Notes under the pieces: generated by a model
Databases searched by the model: none
Told to the model about the DNA's origin: nothing
The model's input: only the letters and a program-made list of their open reading frames with translations
Part shown: positions 1 to 8,792 of the stretch, one piece after another
Numbering within the stretch: position 1 is the stretch's first letter
Layout: each line of letters starts with the position of its first letter
From: Accumulibacter sp032229525
GTDB lineage: Bacteria > Pseudomonadota > Gammaproteobacteria > Burkholderiales > Rhodocyclaceae
Assembly (NCBI RefSeq): GCF_032229525.1
Contig: NZ_JAVTWB010000107.1
Span: forward strand, 1-64,000
DNA: 64,000 nucleotides
Reading direction: 5' to 3'
Position numbers and translations under genes: made by a program

Positions 1-19
1 ATTTTTCTTCAAGCGCGAG

Positions 20-628
20 TCAATGCTGGGCGAGCGTGCTCGTGCTGTATTTCCACCGCTGGTGCCAGGCGCCAAGCACGAGATTCGGGTAGGCAGCCTG
101 GCCAAGGCTGCCGTTGTAGCGGCCGAGCGCACGATAAAGGTCGCCGCGTTCGATATCCAGGTAGTGACGAAGAATGGTGCAACCGTAACGCAGATTGGTG
201 CGCAGATGGAACAGGTTGTCGTCGCCGCGCCCGATGAGCTTCACCCAGAAGGGCATTACCTGCATGAAACCGCGCGCGCTGGCGCTCGACACGGCGTATT
301 TCTTGAAGCCGCTTTCAACCTGGATAAGGCCGAGCACCAACTGCGGGTCGAGACCGGCACGCGTCGCTTCGTAATGCACCGAGCGCAGGAAATCGAGGCG
401 CGCCTCGCGGTCAGGTATGCGCTTGGTGAGACGCCCCGACATCTCGGACAGCCAGTCGATGGCGACCATCGAATCCTCAAAAGAACTATGCTCCGGAGCC
501 CGATCGGAAACCGATTGCGACAGCGCCCCACGAACACTGGCCGAAAGGGGTTCGTACTTCTGCGCGCCGCCGTGGGCGGCAAGCGGCGCCAGCAGGAGAA
601 AAAGAACAGTCCCTAGCGCGCGGCGCAT
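20..628 (-). CDS. Lytic transglycosylase, SLT domain
   Basis: A 202-residue protein that should cleave peptidoglycan glycan strands in the periplasm. A hydrophobic N-terminus (about residues 5-20) looks like a signal peptide. The SLT (Slt70-type) fold follows from about residue 85: the catalytic glutamate is E105 in the motif IQVESGF, then ASARGFMQVMP, and later ALGRYNGS, all typical of family 1 lytic transglycosylases. Its ATG overlaps the 3' end of proS by 16 nt, so the two are probably co-transcribed with proS first. The exact cellular role (cell-wall recycling or assembly of an envelope machine) cannot be told from sequence. Confidence 0.9.
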   Translation of the reverse strand: MRRALGTVLFLLLAPLAAHGGAQKYEPLSASVRGALSQSVSDRAPEHSSFEDSMVAIDWLSEMSGRLTKRIPDREARLDFLRSVHYEATRAGLDPQLVLGLIQVESGFKKYAVSSASARGFMQVMPFWVKLIGRGDDNLFHLRTNLRYGCTILRHYLDIERGDLYRALGRYNGSLGQAAYPNLVLGAWHQRWKYSTSTLAQH

Positions 629-2340
629 AGTCGGGCTTGCAGGAATTGGCCGATCTCGCCGGCCGGCAGCATCTGCGACTCGGTGTCGTCACGGCCCTTG
701 TACTCGAGCGTTCCTGCCGCGAGACCGCGCTCCCCAACGACGACGCGGTGCGGGATGCCGATCAGCTCCATTTCAGCGAACATCACGCCCGGGCGCTCGT
801 TCCGGTCGTCGAGCAGCACGTCGATACCGGCAGCCGTCAGCTCGGCGTAAAGCGCATCAGCCGCCACTTTCACCGCTTCGCTCTTGGCGTAGCCCATGGG
901 GACGATGGCCACCTCGAAGGGAGCGATCGCCGCCGGGAAGGTAATGCCCCGCTGGTCATGCCCCTGCTCGATGGCCGCTCCGACGATACGGGTGACTCCG
1001 ATACCGTAACAACCCATTTCCATGATCCGGCTCTGACCACTCTCGTCGAGAAAGCTGCATTTGAGCGCCTCGGCGTACTTGGTGCGCAACTGGAAAATGT
1101 GGCCGACTTCGATGCCACGACACAGTTCGAGCCGGCCCTTGCCATCGGGCGACGGGTCGCCGGCAACGACATTCCTGAAATCGGCGACGATCTTCGGCTC
1201 GGCGACGTCACGCACGAAATTGACGCCGGTCAGGTGAAAACCCGCCTCATTGGCGCCGCAAACGAAATCGGCCATTACCGCGACACTGCGATCGGCAAAG
1301 ATGAGTACGTCCGCAACACCGACCGGACCGATATACCCAGGCTGGCACCCCAGCGCGGCGACGATTTCGTCTTCCCGCGCAAAGCGGAACTCGCCAAGGA
1401 GCTTTTCGGTCTTCAGTTCGTTGAGATTGTGATCGCCGCGCAGCAGGATCAGCGCGAACTGCCCGGCGCTCTCTGCCGAGGCGTTCAAGACGATGGCGAT
1501 CGCCTTGACCGTGCGGAGCAGCGGAATCGCGAGCAGCGCAGCGACATCCTCGCAAGTGGCGCGGCCCGGCGTCGCGACCTTCTGCAAAGCGCCCACTGCT
1601 GGCGCCCGCGCTTCGGACGGGGCAACGGCCTCTGCCAGTTCGACATTCGCCGCGAAATCCGACTCCGGACAATAGGCCAACGCATCCTCGCCAGAGTCCG
1701 CAAGGACATGGAATTCGTGCGACCCGGTGCCACCGATCGAACCGGTATCCGCCGCGACGGCACGGAATTTCAGTCCAAGCCGCGTAAAGATACGGCTGTA
1801 GGTCGCGAACATGTTGCGGTATTCGCGCTGCAGATCTTCGAAGCTGCTGTGGAAAGAGTAGCCGTCCTTCATCAGGAACTCGCGACCGCGCATGATCCCG
1901 AAACGCGGTCGGATCTCGTCGCGGAACTTCACCTGCACCTGATAGAAGTGCAGCGGCAGCTGACGATAGCTCTTCACTTCCTTGCGCACAACGTCGGTAA
2001 TAACCTCTTCATGGGTCGGACCAATGACAAAATCGCGCTGATGGCGATCCTTGCAGCGCAGCAATTCGGGACCATATTTCTCCCAACGTCCGGATTCCTG
2101 CCACAGCTCGGCCGGCTGTACCGCCGGCATCGACACCTCGATCGCCCCTGCTCGATCCATCTCTTCGCGAACGATCTTCTCCACCTTGCGCAGCACGCGC
2201 AGCCCGATCGGCATCCATGTGTAGATCCCGCCAGCCAGCCGCTTGATCATCCCGGCGCGCAGCATCAGCTGGTGACTGATGACTTCAGCGTCGGATGGTG
2301 CCTCTTTGAGCGTGGACAGAAAAAAAGCGGAACTACGCAT
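613..2340 (-). CDS. proS: Prolyl-tRNA synthetase
   Basis: Charges tRNA-Pro with proline in the cytoplasm. The 575-residue length and the N-terminus (MRSSAFFLSTLKEAPSDAE) match bacterial-type class II ProRS, which carries an editing (INS) domain in the middle. Class II motifs are visible in the first third (motif 2 region around FRDEIRPRFGIMRGREF) and an anticodon-binding domain at the C-terminus. An in-frame ATG 93 nt upstream exists, but the family N-terminus begins at the ATG ending at 2340. The lytic transglycosylase gene overlaps its end. Confidence 0.95.
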   Translation of the reverse strand: MRSSAFFLSTLKEAPSDAEVISHQLMLRAGMIKRLAGGIYTWMPIGLRVLRKVEKIVREEMDRAGAIEVSMPAVQPAELWQESGRWEKYGPELLRCKDRHQRDFVIGPTHEEVITDVVRKEVKSYRQLPLHFYQVQVKFRDEIRPRFGIMRGREFLMKDGYSFHSSFEDLQREYRNMFATYSRIFTRLGLKFRAVAADTGSIGGTGSHEFHVLADSGEDALAYCPESDFAANVELAEAVAPSEARAPAVGALQKVATPGRATCEDVAALLAIPLLRTVKAIAIVLNASAESAGQFALILLRGDHNLNELKTEKLLGEFRFAREDEIVAALGCQPGYIGPVGVADVLIFADRSVAVMADFVCGANEAGFHLTGVNFVRDVAEPKIVADFRNVVAGDPSPDGKGRLELCRGIEVGHIFQLRTKYAEALKCSFLDESGQSRIMEMGCYGIGVTRIVGAAIEQGHDQRGITFPAAIAPFEVAIVPMGYAKSEAVKVAADALYAELTAAGIDVLLDDRNERPGVMFAEMELIGIPHRVVVGERGLAAGTLEYKGRDDTESQMLPAGEIGQFLQARLCAAR

Positions 2341-2777
2341 GGCAATCAGCTTGAAAAAGATGGAAAGGCCGATTTTACTAGACAGACGGCCAGGCCGCGA
2401 CGCCAATTGCGCAGAAGTGATGCCGGCGATCAAACTAGGCTGTCGGTCGTTGTCCTCGCTCCTTCAAGCCGCGGACCAATAGCTCAACAGTCGGACCCTG
2501 ACTACGCTTCTCGCTCGCGAAGCGCTCGAACTTTCGAGCACAACGCCACGACGCACTGCTCAAGCACCCCTTGCCGGAATTCCGAAGGCCAACTGTAGCT
2601 TATTGATCTAATTGTGCCAGGCAAGACCACCCCGAGCAGTTGCCTAGCGACGGCGGTTTTTCTGGCCACCTCAGGGCCCAGGGGAATCTACCGGAAAGAC
2701 AACGCTCACACGCCGCTTTGCAAGGGCTTGGAATTGTGGAAAAATGGGCTCAATCAATCGAAATTCGGGTTCTGGAA
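2341..2777. other. Divergent intergenic region proS / rppH
   Basis: About 437 bp between the starts of proS (minus) and rppH (plus). It must hold both promoters, but I find no convincing -35/-10 pair. Open frames crossing it lack codon structure and family resemblance. No RNA gene is recognised. Confidence 0.4.
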
Positions 2778-3323
2778 ATGCTTGACCGTGAAGGCTATCG
2801 CCCGAACGTCGGCATCATTCTTTGTAACGCCAAGAACGAAGTGTTCTGGGGCAAGCGTATCCGAGAGCACTCATGGCAGTTTCCGCAAGGCGGCATCATG
2901 CGGGGCGAAACGCCCGAACAGGCGATGTACCGTGAGTTGCATGAAGAGGTCGGCTTGCTACCCGAACACGTACTCATTCTTGGTCGCACCAAGGACTGGT
3001 TGCGTTACGACGTGCCAACGCATTGGGTGAGACGCGAATGGCGTGGCAGTTACCGGGGGCAAAAACAAATCTGGTTTTTGCTGCGTCTCCTTGGGCGCGA
3101 CAGCGATGTTTCCTTGCGTGCCTGCGATCATCCCGAGTTCGATGCCTGGCGCTGGAACCACTACTGGGTGTCGCTCGACGCCGTGATCGAGTTCAAGCGC
3201 AGGGTATATGAGCAGGCGCTGAACGAACTGGCCCGCTTTCTCAACGCCGATCATCGACGTCCGCGCCGTCCTGCGACACCGGAACGAAGCCACTCGGTTG
3301 CCGGGATTGAAGACAAGACATGA
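2778..3323 (+). CDS. rppH: RNA pyrophosphohydrolase (NUDIX)
   Basis: Removes pyrophosphate from the 5' end of triphosphorylated mRNAs, starting RNase E-dependent decay. The 181-residue protein has a full Nudix box: G38, E44, then REL-x-EEVGL at 52-60. The start MLDREGYRPNVGIIL is the usual RppH N-terminus, so the upstream in-frame extension is rejected. RppH conserved segments WQFPQGG and YRGQKQIWFLL are present. The basic C-terminal tail is variable in the family. It overlaps the next gene by 4 nt (ATGA), suggesting translational coupling. Confidence 0.95.
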   Translation: MLDREGYRPNVGIILCNAKNEVFWGKRIREHSWQFPQGGIMRGETPEQAMYRELHEEVGLLPEHVLILGRTKDWLRYDVPTHWVRREWRGSYRGQKQIWFLLRLLGRDSDVSLRACDHPEFDAWRWNHYWVSLDAVIEFKRRVYEQALNELARFLNADHRRPRRPATPERSHSVAGIEDKT

Positions 3324-3883
3324 ATCGCCCCCTGCCTGAGTGCTCCAATCTCCGTCCGCTATCCATCTGGCGCCTTGTACGGTGGCCTCTTTCCCTCCTG
3401 TTGCTCTTTCCGTCGATAGCGCTTTCGGCCAGTGAAGACGATCTCGCCACAAAGCGCGGACAGGAAACCGAGGTTCAACTTCCGCCGTTCCCTCAGGCCG
3501 AAAATCTGATTCCGTTTGTGGTCAGCGCGATGACCGACAACAAATTCATGATTGACGGCGAATCACTGACGGTCAGCACCGACGGCATCGTGCGCTACAC
3601 CTTGGTGATCATCAGCTCTGCGGGAGCCCAAAATGTCAGCTACGAAGCTATACGTTGCCCCACCGCCGAGCGTCGGGTCTACGCCTTTGGTCACTCCGCG
3701 GACAAGACATGGTCCCGGGCGCGCCGTGATCAGTGGACCCAAATCCAGGAAAGTACTCTCAACCGGCACCACGCAGCGCTTTTTTCCGATTATTTCTGCG
3801 CCGTCGGCATCAATCTGCGCGATGCCGACGATGCCCGCCGGTCTCTCCGCTCGAGCGGGAACCGATCGCATTTGCGACCCTAG
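3320..3883 (+). CDS. CNP1-like family protein, exported
   Basis: A 187-residue exported protein. Hydrophobic residues 22-36 followed by ALSA look like a signal peptide cleaved near residue 38. The body (FVVSAMTDNKFMIDGESL, RYTLVIISSAGAQNVSYEAIRC) resembles the CNP1-like family found mainly in Betaproteobacteria, whose biochemical role is unknown. It begins inside the rppH stop codon, and rppH followed by this family is an arrangement I recall from related genomes. Two cysteines in the mature part could form a disulfide. Confidence 0.75.
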   Translation: MNRPLPECSNLRPLSIWRLVRWPLSLLLLFPSIALSASEDDLATKRGQETEVQLPPFPQAENLIPFVVSAMTDNKFMIDGESLTVSTDGIVRYTLVIISSAGAQNVSYEAIRCPTAERRVYAFGHSADKTWSRARRDQWTQIQESTLNRHHAALFSDYFCAVGINLRDADDARRSLRSSGNRSHLRP

Positions 3884-3926
3884 CGTCGCGGATGCTTGGA
3901 CTTGAGCCGGAACAGCGCAGGCGCAA

Positions 3927-4550
3927 ATGAATACTGACCGATTTGTCATCGAGTTTGACAAGGCTCTCCGTACACTTTTCGCTCCCGCTCCCACAACTCG
4001 CGACGTACCTGGCGGCGAGCAGCCGGAAGCGGTGCTGTCCGAGGAAGAAAGAGCGCATGCAGGCGCCCTGATGCGGGTCAATCACGTTGGCGAGGTCTGC
4101 GCACAAGCCCTTTACCAGGGACAAGCGCTCAGCTGTCGGGATCCGGCAGTTCGGCAAACGCTGCAGCAAGCCGCTTACGAAGAAACCGAACACCTGGCCT
4201 GGACAGAGCGCCGCCTGGTCGAGTTGCACGGACGCAAGAGCCTGCTGAACCCTCTCTGGTACCTTGGCGCCTTGGCCATCGGGATCGGCGCCGGCAAGCT
4301 CGGCGACGACTGGAGTCTCGGCTTCCTCGCCGAGACCGAGAAGCAGGTCGAGGCGCACCTCGACCGTCACCTTGGCGAATTGCCATGGCAGGACCTCAAG
4401 TCGCGCGCAATCGTCGAGCAAATGCGAGTCGACGAGATCTCGCACGCCGCAACGGCCGAGCGCCTTGGCGCGCGCGAGCTGCCGGCCGCAGCACGCGTGG
4501 CCATGCGGCTGGCTGGGCGTGCCATGACTCGTACCACCTACTACCTCTAA
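3927..4550 (+). CDS. coq7: Demethoxyubiquinone hydroxylase (Coq7)
   Basis: Di-iron monooxygenase that adds the C6 hydroxyl in ubiquinone synthesis, the O2-dependent step replacing or complementing UbiF. The 207 residues show the duplicated carboxylate-histidine ligands of the ferritin-like fold: E56, ExxH at 86-89, E138 with H144, and ExxH at 170-173. The length is normal for bacterial Coq7. It follows the CNP1-like gene by 43 bp. Membrane association is expected through hydrophobic helix surfaces rather than clear transmembrane segments. Confidence 0.93.
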   Translation: MNTDRFVIEFDKALRTLFAPAPTTRDVPGGEQPEAVLSEEERAHAGALMRVNHVGEVCAQALYQGQALSCRDPAVRQTLQQAAYEETEHLAWTERRLVELHGRKSLLNPLWYLGALAIGIGAGKLGDDWSLGFLAETEKQVEAHLDRHLGELPWQDLKSRAIVEQMRVDEISHAATAERLGARELPAAARVAMRLAGRAMTRTTYYL

Positions 4551-4579
4551 TCCAGACACCGCGGTCGGACGGTCCCGAT

Positions 4580-4597
4580 CGTTCGCTCCGGCGAACG
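4580..4597. terminator. Short UNCG-loop hairpin between convergent coq7 and osmC
   Basis: A perfect 7-bp stem, CGTTCGC / GCGAACG, closed by a TCCG tetraloop (UNCG class). It lies just after the coq7 stop in the convergent interval. There is no T-tract on either side, so intrinsic termination is only a possibility. Confidence 0.3.
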
Positions 4598-4772
4598 GCT
4601 GACGAGGGACGGCGAGAACGCCTGTCCGCGCCCGAGCAAAACCAGCAGACGCCCGCCCACAACGCGCGATCAAACACCATGAAGCGGCTCTCCGGAGCGG
4701 GTGATCCCGCGACCATGGGTATCAGCGTGGGTTTCCGCAAGCAGCCAGGCAATCCAGGGGCACCTTCTACGA

Positions 4773-5192
4773 CTACCCTTCAACGATTTCGAAATCGTGC
4801 GTAATCTCTGCGGTCTTCCTGAGCATGGTCGTCGCCGAGCAGTATTTGTCATGCGATAGCTCAATGGCTCGTGCCACTGCCTCGGGTTTCAGCTGCTTGC
4901 CGGTAACGCGAAAGTGAAAGTGGATGCGCGTAAATACCCTGGGCTCGACGTCCGCCCGCTCGGCCTGCATGCTGACTTCGCATCCCTTGATGGCGTGACG
5001 CCCTTTTTTCAGAATTAACACTACGTCGAACGCAGCACACCCACCCGTCCCGGCGAGCAACAGCTCCATTGGACGAGGCGCCAGGTTGCGCCCACCCGCT
5101 TCCAGCGCTCCATCCATCACCACCGCGTGATTGGTCCCCGTTTCCGCGATAAAGGACATACCCTCCCCGGTCCACTTTACTTTGCACTCCAT
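4773..5192 (-). CDS. OsmC family peroxiredoxin-like protein
   Basis: A 139-residue OsmC/Ohr-fold protein. The two conserved cysteines are present: C52 in GTGGCAAFD and C118 in KYCSATTML, the pair that reduces organic hydroperoxides in this superfamily. The segments RPMELLLAGTGG and FHFRVTG fit the YhfA-like branch of OsmC proteins rather than Ohr proper, so the physiological substrate is uncertain. A purine-rich stretch sits directly upstream of the ATG. It points away from the long spacer that carries the small RNA candidate. Confidence 0.88.
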   Translation of the reverse strand: MECKVKWTGEGMSFIAETGTNHAVVMDGALEAGGRNLAPRPMELLLAGTGGCAAFDVVLILKKGRHAIKGCEVSMQAERADVEPRVFTRIHFHFRVTGKQLKPEAVARAIELSHDKYCSATTMLRKTAEITHDFEIVEG

Positions 5193-5572
5193 GCATTTCC
5201 CCCTTTTCCTTGACGGGCATGACCAAGCGTCAGACCCCGGTGGTCACGACCTGCGTACAAAACCAATAGTACGTCACGCTTGACGAGCGCAGGCCATCCA
5301 CGACCGCGAGCTCGGCGCACTGCGTCAGTAATGCAAGCACTTTCACCCTGGCGACCTGCGGCGGCGCAAACCCGGGAACGCCTTCACAGTCAATGCTGCG
5401 TTGCAGCATTTCAGTCATTTATCAGCGCTGCCCAGAGGGTTTTTAAAATTACGTATTATGAAACTGATATCCTATACCTTACCCAGTCGCATGATATTAC
5501 AGGCTTGGTGTATGCCAACAACGAGTTCACCACAGTGTCACAAAAAAATATGGCGCAACGCACAACAAATAC
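5193..5572. other. AT-rich intergenic region upstream of the small RNA candidate
   Basis: About 380 bp with no supported gene. From about 5430 the composition turns markedly AT-rich compared with the flanking genes. Small open frames here have no family resemblance and atypical codon use. The interval probably contains the osmC promoter and upstream elements of the promoter at 5573. Confidence 0.5.
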
Positions 5573-5601
5573 TTGACCTTTACAGTAGGAAGAGGCATAA
5601 T
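5573..5601 (+). promoter_or_regulatory. Sigma-70 promoter of the small RNA candidate
   Basis: TTGACC at 5573-5578 and CATAAT at 5596-5601, separated by 17 bp. This is close to consensus in spacing and both hexamers, placing the start near 5608. No open reading frame with a ribosome binding site follows before the terminator ending at 5713. Confidence 0.65.
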
Positions 5602-5607
5602 GATTTC

Positions 5608-5713
5608 AACGTAAGCACTTTGCTACTTGGCTTTTTCGATTTTTTGATTGTCTCCTCCACCCTCCTCCTTTGGTGTGGATTTAGCGCGGCTCTAGCGAGT
5701 CGCGCTTTTTTTT
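5608..5713 (+). ncRNA. Candidate small RNA with C-rich anti-Shine-Dalgarno loop
   Basis: A predicted transcript of about 106 nt running from the promoter at 5573-5601 to an intrinsic terminator. Inside it, a stem CACC (5658-5661) / GGTG (5672-5675) displays the loop CTCCTCCTTT, which is complementary to Shine-Dalgarno sequences (AGGAGG). A second CTCC run lies just 5' of the stem. The 5' part is U-rich, a possible Hfq-binding region. C-rich loops of this kind are known in trans-acting small RNAs such as the Neisseria NmsR/RcoF pair and Xanthomonas sX13. I did not recognise it as a member of any named RNA family. Confidence 0.55.
5683..5713 (+). terminator. Rho-independent terminator of the small RNA
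   Basis: Stem AGCGCG (5683-5688) pairs with CGCGCT (5701-5706), immediately followed by a run of T to 5713. No protein gene lies upstream on this strand for more than 1 kb, so the terminator needs a non-coding transcript to explain it. Confidence 0.7.
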
Positions 5714-6076
5714 GCGCCTTAGCTGAACGCCGCCGGGCTGGCGCACGACTGATGCTCGCAAGAGCGGACCCGAGATTCACACAGGTTCGAGACTGACCGC
5801 CCGTTTCCATGCCACTCTTGACCGCCACAAATCACACCGGGCGACAGGAGTGGGCCGCCGTGGCGCTGCTCTACCTTCGCCAATTGGCACGGCGCTGTTT
5901 TGCAGCGGTCGAGGGCGTAACGCATGAGCGGCGAAGAACCTCGACTTGCCTGACCGGGATCATGGCTGGAGAATCCCTTCATCGTGCGCCGGTCGAAACT
6001 CCGATTGACACAAGTTGCACACTTGCAATACCATGCTGGGCTTTCCGTGATCAGGCAAATAAGGACGGCGTTTTTG
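5714..6076. other. Leader region upstream of rplM
   Basis: About 363 bp between the small RNA terminator and rplM. Apart from the promoter candidate at 6005-6034 I see no gene. Reading frames on either strand lack family features. Confidence 0.4.
6005..6034 (+). promoter_or_regulatory. Probable rplM-rpsI promoter
   Basis: A consensus -35, TTGACA, at 6005-6010 and TACCAT at 6029-6034 with 18-bp spacing, about 40 bp before the rplM ATG. Confidence 0.5.
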
Positions 6077-6505
6077 ATGAAGACTTTCTCCGCCAAGTCA
6101 CATGAAGTGACACACGAGTGGCTTTTGGTTGATGCCACCGACAAGGTGCTGGGCCGCCTTGCAACCGAGATTGCTCGCCGCCTGCGTGGCAAGCACAAGC
6201 CTGAGTTCACCCCCCACGTCGACACCGGCGATTACATCGTCGTCACCAACGTCGAGAAGCTGCGCGTCACCGGCAACAAGGCTGAAGACAAGAAGTACTA
6301 TCGCCACTCGGGCTACCCCGGCGGTATCTACGAGACGAACTTCACCAAGATGCAGCAGCGTTTTCCGGGCCGCGTCCTTGAGAAAGCCGTCAAGGGCATG
6401 CTCCCCAAGGGACCCCTCGGCTATGCAATGCTCAAAAAGATGAAGTGCTACGCGGGCACCACCCATCCGCACGCTGCCCAGCAGCCGAAGGTTCTGGAAC
6501 TCTAA
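6077..6505 (+). CDS. rplM: 50S ribosomal protein L13
   Basis: A 142-residue large-subunit protein that binds 23S rRNA early in assembly. The start MKTFSAKSHEVTHEWLLVDA and the segments DKVLGRLATEIARRLRGKHK and PKGPLGYAMLKKMK are characteristic of bacterial L13. An in-frame ATG upstream at 5984 is rejected because the family begins at MKTFSAK. It is followed 9 bp later by rpsI, the usual L13-S9 operon. Confidence 0.98.
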   Translation: MKTFSAKSHEVTHEWLLVDATDKVLGRLATEIARRLRGKHKPEFTPHVDTGDYIVVTNVEKLRVTGNKAEDKKYYRHSGYPGGIYETNFTKMQQRFPGRVLEKAVKGMLPKGPLGYAMLKKMKCYAGTTHPHAAQQPKVLEL

Positions 6506-6514
6506 AGGGTCACT

Positions 6515-6907
6515 ATGGCTGATAATTATTTCTATGGCACGGGTCGGCGGAAGAGCGCCGTGGCGCGTGTTTTCATGAAACGCGGTAGCGGCAGTTTTGT
6601 CGTCAATGGCAAGCCGGTCGATGAGTTCTTCTCGCGTGAGACAGGACGTATGATCGTTCGCCAGCCACTTCAGTTGATCGAACAGATCGCTGACTTCGAC
6701 ATCATGGTCAACGTCGGTGGCGGCGGCGAGTCCGGTCAGGCCGGGGCCGTCAGGCACGGGATCACCCGAGCCCTGATCGCCTACGACGACTCGCTAAAGC
6801 CCGCACTTTCCAAGGCTGGCTTCGTGACTCGCGATGCTCGTGAGGTTGAGCGCAAGAAAGTCGGTTTTCACAAAGCACGCCGTCGCAAACAGTTCTCGAA
6901 GCGATAA
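6515..6907 (+). CDS. rpsI: 30S ribosomal protein S9
   Basis: A 130-residue small-subunit protein. The N-terminal YFYGTGRRKSAVARVF and the basic C-terminal tail ending KQFSKR, which reaches into the P site, identify it as S9. It is the second gene of the rplM-rpsI operon and is closed by the terminator at 6934-6955. Confidence 0.98.
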   Translation: MADNYFYGTGRRKSAVARVFMKRGSGSFVVNGKPVDEFFSRETGRMIVRQPLQLIEQIADFDIMVNVGGGGESGQAGAVRHGITRALIAYDDSLKPALSKAGFVTRDAREVERKKVGFHKARRRKQFSKR

Positions 6908-6933
6908 TCTGCGTCGATCTCGTCACGCAGCCA

Positions 6934-6955
6934 AAGCCGCCTCCGGGCGGCTTTT
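6934..6955 (+). terminator. Terminator of rplM-rpsI
   Basis: A perfect 8-bp stem AAGCCGCC (6934-6941) / GGCGGCTT (6946-6953) with a TCCG loop and a short T-rich tail, just after the rpsI stop. Confidence 0.8.
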
Positions 6956-7005
6956 GTGTTTTCGCCATGTCGGTACTATGATTGGACGCTGTCCGGGAGT
7001 CTCTC

Positions 7006-8034
7006 ATGATCAAAGTTGGAATCGTCGGCGGCACAGGCTACACCGGCGTCGAATTGTTGCGCTTGTTGGCACAGCACCCGCAGGTACAAATCCTTGCTAT
7101 CACCTCCCGCGGCGAGGCCGGTACGGCGGTCTCAAGCATGTTTCCGAGCTTGCGGCGAAGGCTTGACCTGAAGTTCGAAGATCCGGCCCGCGCGAATCTG
7201 ACGAGTTGTGATGTGGTGTTCTTCGCCACCCCGAATGGCGTGGCAATGGGACAAGCGCCAGCACTACTAGACGCCGGCGTTCGCGTGATCGACCTGGCAG
7301 CGGATTTTCGCCTCAAGAACGTTGCCGACTGGGAGCAGTGGTACGGCATGCAGCACAGTAGCCCGGAGTGGGTGGGCAAGGCCGTCTACGGACTCCCGGA
7401 ACACGATCGCGCGGCCATCCGTGAGGCTCGCCTGGTGGCCAACCCCGGCTGTTACCCGACGGCAGTGCAACTGGGTTTCATGCCCCTGGTGGAAGCCGGA
7501 TTGGTTCACCTGGACCATCTCGTCGCCGACGCGAAGTCAGGCGTTTCCGGGGCCGGACGCAAGGCCGAGATCGCCACCCTGTTCGCGGAAGCCGCGGACA
7601 ATTTCAAGGCTTATGGCGTTTCTGGACATCGACACCTCCCGGAGATCAGGCAAGGCCTGTCGAGAATGGCCACCCATCCGGTCGGTCTGACCTTCGTACC
7701 GCATTTGACGCCGATGATTCGAGGAATTCATGCCACGCTCTACGCCAGAATCAAGAGCGAGGCGGACTTTCAGCAACTGTTCGAAGAGCGCTACAGCGAC
7801 GAGCCCTTCGTTGATGTCCTGCCGCCCGGATCGCATCCCGATACACGCTCCACAAGGGCAGCAAACGTCTGCCGCATGGCGATTCACCGCCCGCAGGGCG
7901 GCGACGTTCTAGTTGTGCTGTCGGTTATCGACAACCTCGTCAAGGGTGCGGCTGGCCAAGCGGTGCAGAACATGAACATCATGTTCGGTCTGCCGGAGAC
8001 TGACGGCCTATGGCAACTGGCGGTGCTTCCCTAA
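7006..8034 (+). CDS. argC: N-acetyl-gamma-glutamyl-phosphate reductase
   Basis: Third step of arginine synthesis: NADPH-dependent reduction of N-acetyl-glutamyl phosphate to the semialdehyde. The 342 residues begin with the nucleotide-binding loop VGIVGGTGYTG. The catalytic cysteine is C149 in NPGCYPTA, and SGHRHLPEI carries the catalytic histidine. GGGAG at 6995-6999 supports the ATG at 7006 over one 24 nt upstream. The next gene starts 25 nt before its end. Confidence 0.96.
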   Translation: MIKVGIVGGTGYTGVELLRLLAQHPQVQILAITSRGEAGTAVSSMFPSLRRRLDLKFEDPARANLTSCDVVFFATPNGVAMGQAPALLDAGVRVIDLAADFRLKNVADWEQWYGMQHSSPEWVGKAVYGLPEHDRAAIREARLVANPGCYPTAVQLGFMPLVEAGLVHLDHLVADAKSGVSGAGRKAEIATLFAEAADNFKAYGVSGHRHLPEIRQGLSRMATHPVGLTFVPHLTPMIRGIHATLYARIKSEADFQQLFEERYSDEPFVDVLPPGSHPDTRSTRAANVCRMAIHRPQGGDVLVVLSVIDNLVKGAAGQAVQNMNIMFGLPETDGLWQLAVLP

Positions 8035-8780
8035 GGCTGAAACGCCTGCGCCAGCGCTTCGGTATCAATGCGCCGAAGCTGGCGGTACGCACGCATTATC
8101 CCTGGTACATGCGCGCCATGGCGGTCATTGCCATGCTGGCGATCATCCTGGTACTCGCCGCATGGATCTTCGAAGCCGGCCAGCGGACCGCCACCTTTCA
8201 AAGTACTGAGTCGGCGCGGGAGAATCAGTTTCTCAAGGACCGTGTCGTGGAGCTGGACACCGAGTTGACCCGCTTGCGGGACAGCCAGGGCGCCGGCGAG
8301 AGCAGTCTGCAGATCGCGCAGGCCACCCAACAACAGCTGACGTTGCAGATCAATGCTCTCGAAGAACAGAATGCAGCTCTCAAACAGGAGCTGGCCTTCT
8401 TCGAGGGCCTGATGTCCAGCGCGCAGCCGGGGGGTCGCGAGAGCGGCGTCGCCATAGAGCGCTTGCGGGTGGAGCCCGAAGCAGCTTCGGGGCGATATCG
8501 TTACCGGATCCTGATCGTGAACAACAGTGCCGTGAAGCAGACCAAGGAGTTCAAGGGAACGCTCGAGCTTTTGCTCAAGGTACGGCAGGGAAACAAAGAT
8601 GTTATGATCAGCCTGCCATCGAAGGACGAGCCGCACGCGGGAAATTTTCGGCTCGAGATCAAGTACTATCAGCGGCTTGAAGGCTCCTTCTCGCTACCCC
8701 TTGGCGCCACCCTGAAAAGTGTCGAAGCACGCGTTTTTAGGGACGGCCAGCTTCGAGCGCGGCAGTCACTGGCACTCTAG
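8010..8780 (+). CDS. DUF6776 family membrane-anchored coiled-coil protein
   Basis: A 256-residue protein with a basic N-terminus, one transmembrane helix at about 33-55, a predicted coiled coil at about 66-135 (heptad-rich, Gln/Leu/Glu), then a beta-rich C-terminal domain. It matches my recollection of DUF6776, a betaproteobacterial family of unknown function. It overlaps argC by 25 nt and is followed 12 bp later by a bactofilin gene, so a structural role at the envelope is a reasonable inference. Confidence 0.75.
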   Translation: MATGGASLRLKRLRQRFGINAPKLAVRTHYPWYMRAMAVIAMLAIILVLAAWIFEAGQRTATFQSTESARENQFLKDRVVELDTELTRLRDSQGAGESSLQIAQATQQQLTLQINALEEQNAALKQELAFFEGLMSSAQPGGRESGVAIERLRVEPEAASGRYRYRILIVNNSAVKQTKEFKGTLELLLKVRQGNKDVMISLPSKDEPHAGNFRLEIKYYQRLEGSFSLPLGATLKSVEARVFRDGQLRARQSLAL

Positions 8781-8792
8781 AGAGGGACTTTG

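Noticed and set aside
637..2598. Long plus-strand open frame opposite proS
   Set aside because: Antisense shadow of proS created by high GC content; no family features and no ribosome binding site.
5280..5576. Small reading frames in the AT-rich spacer
   Set aside because: No ribosome binding site or family; the region is better explained as promoter DNA and a small RNA.
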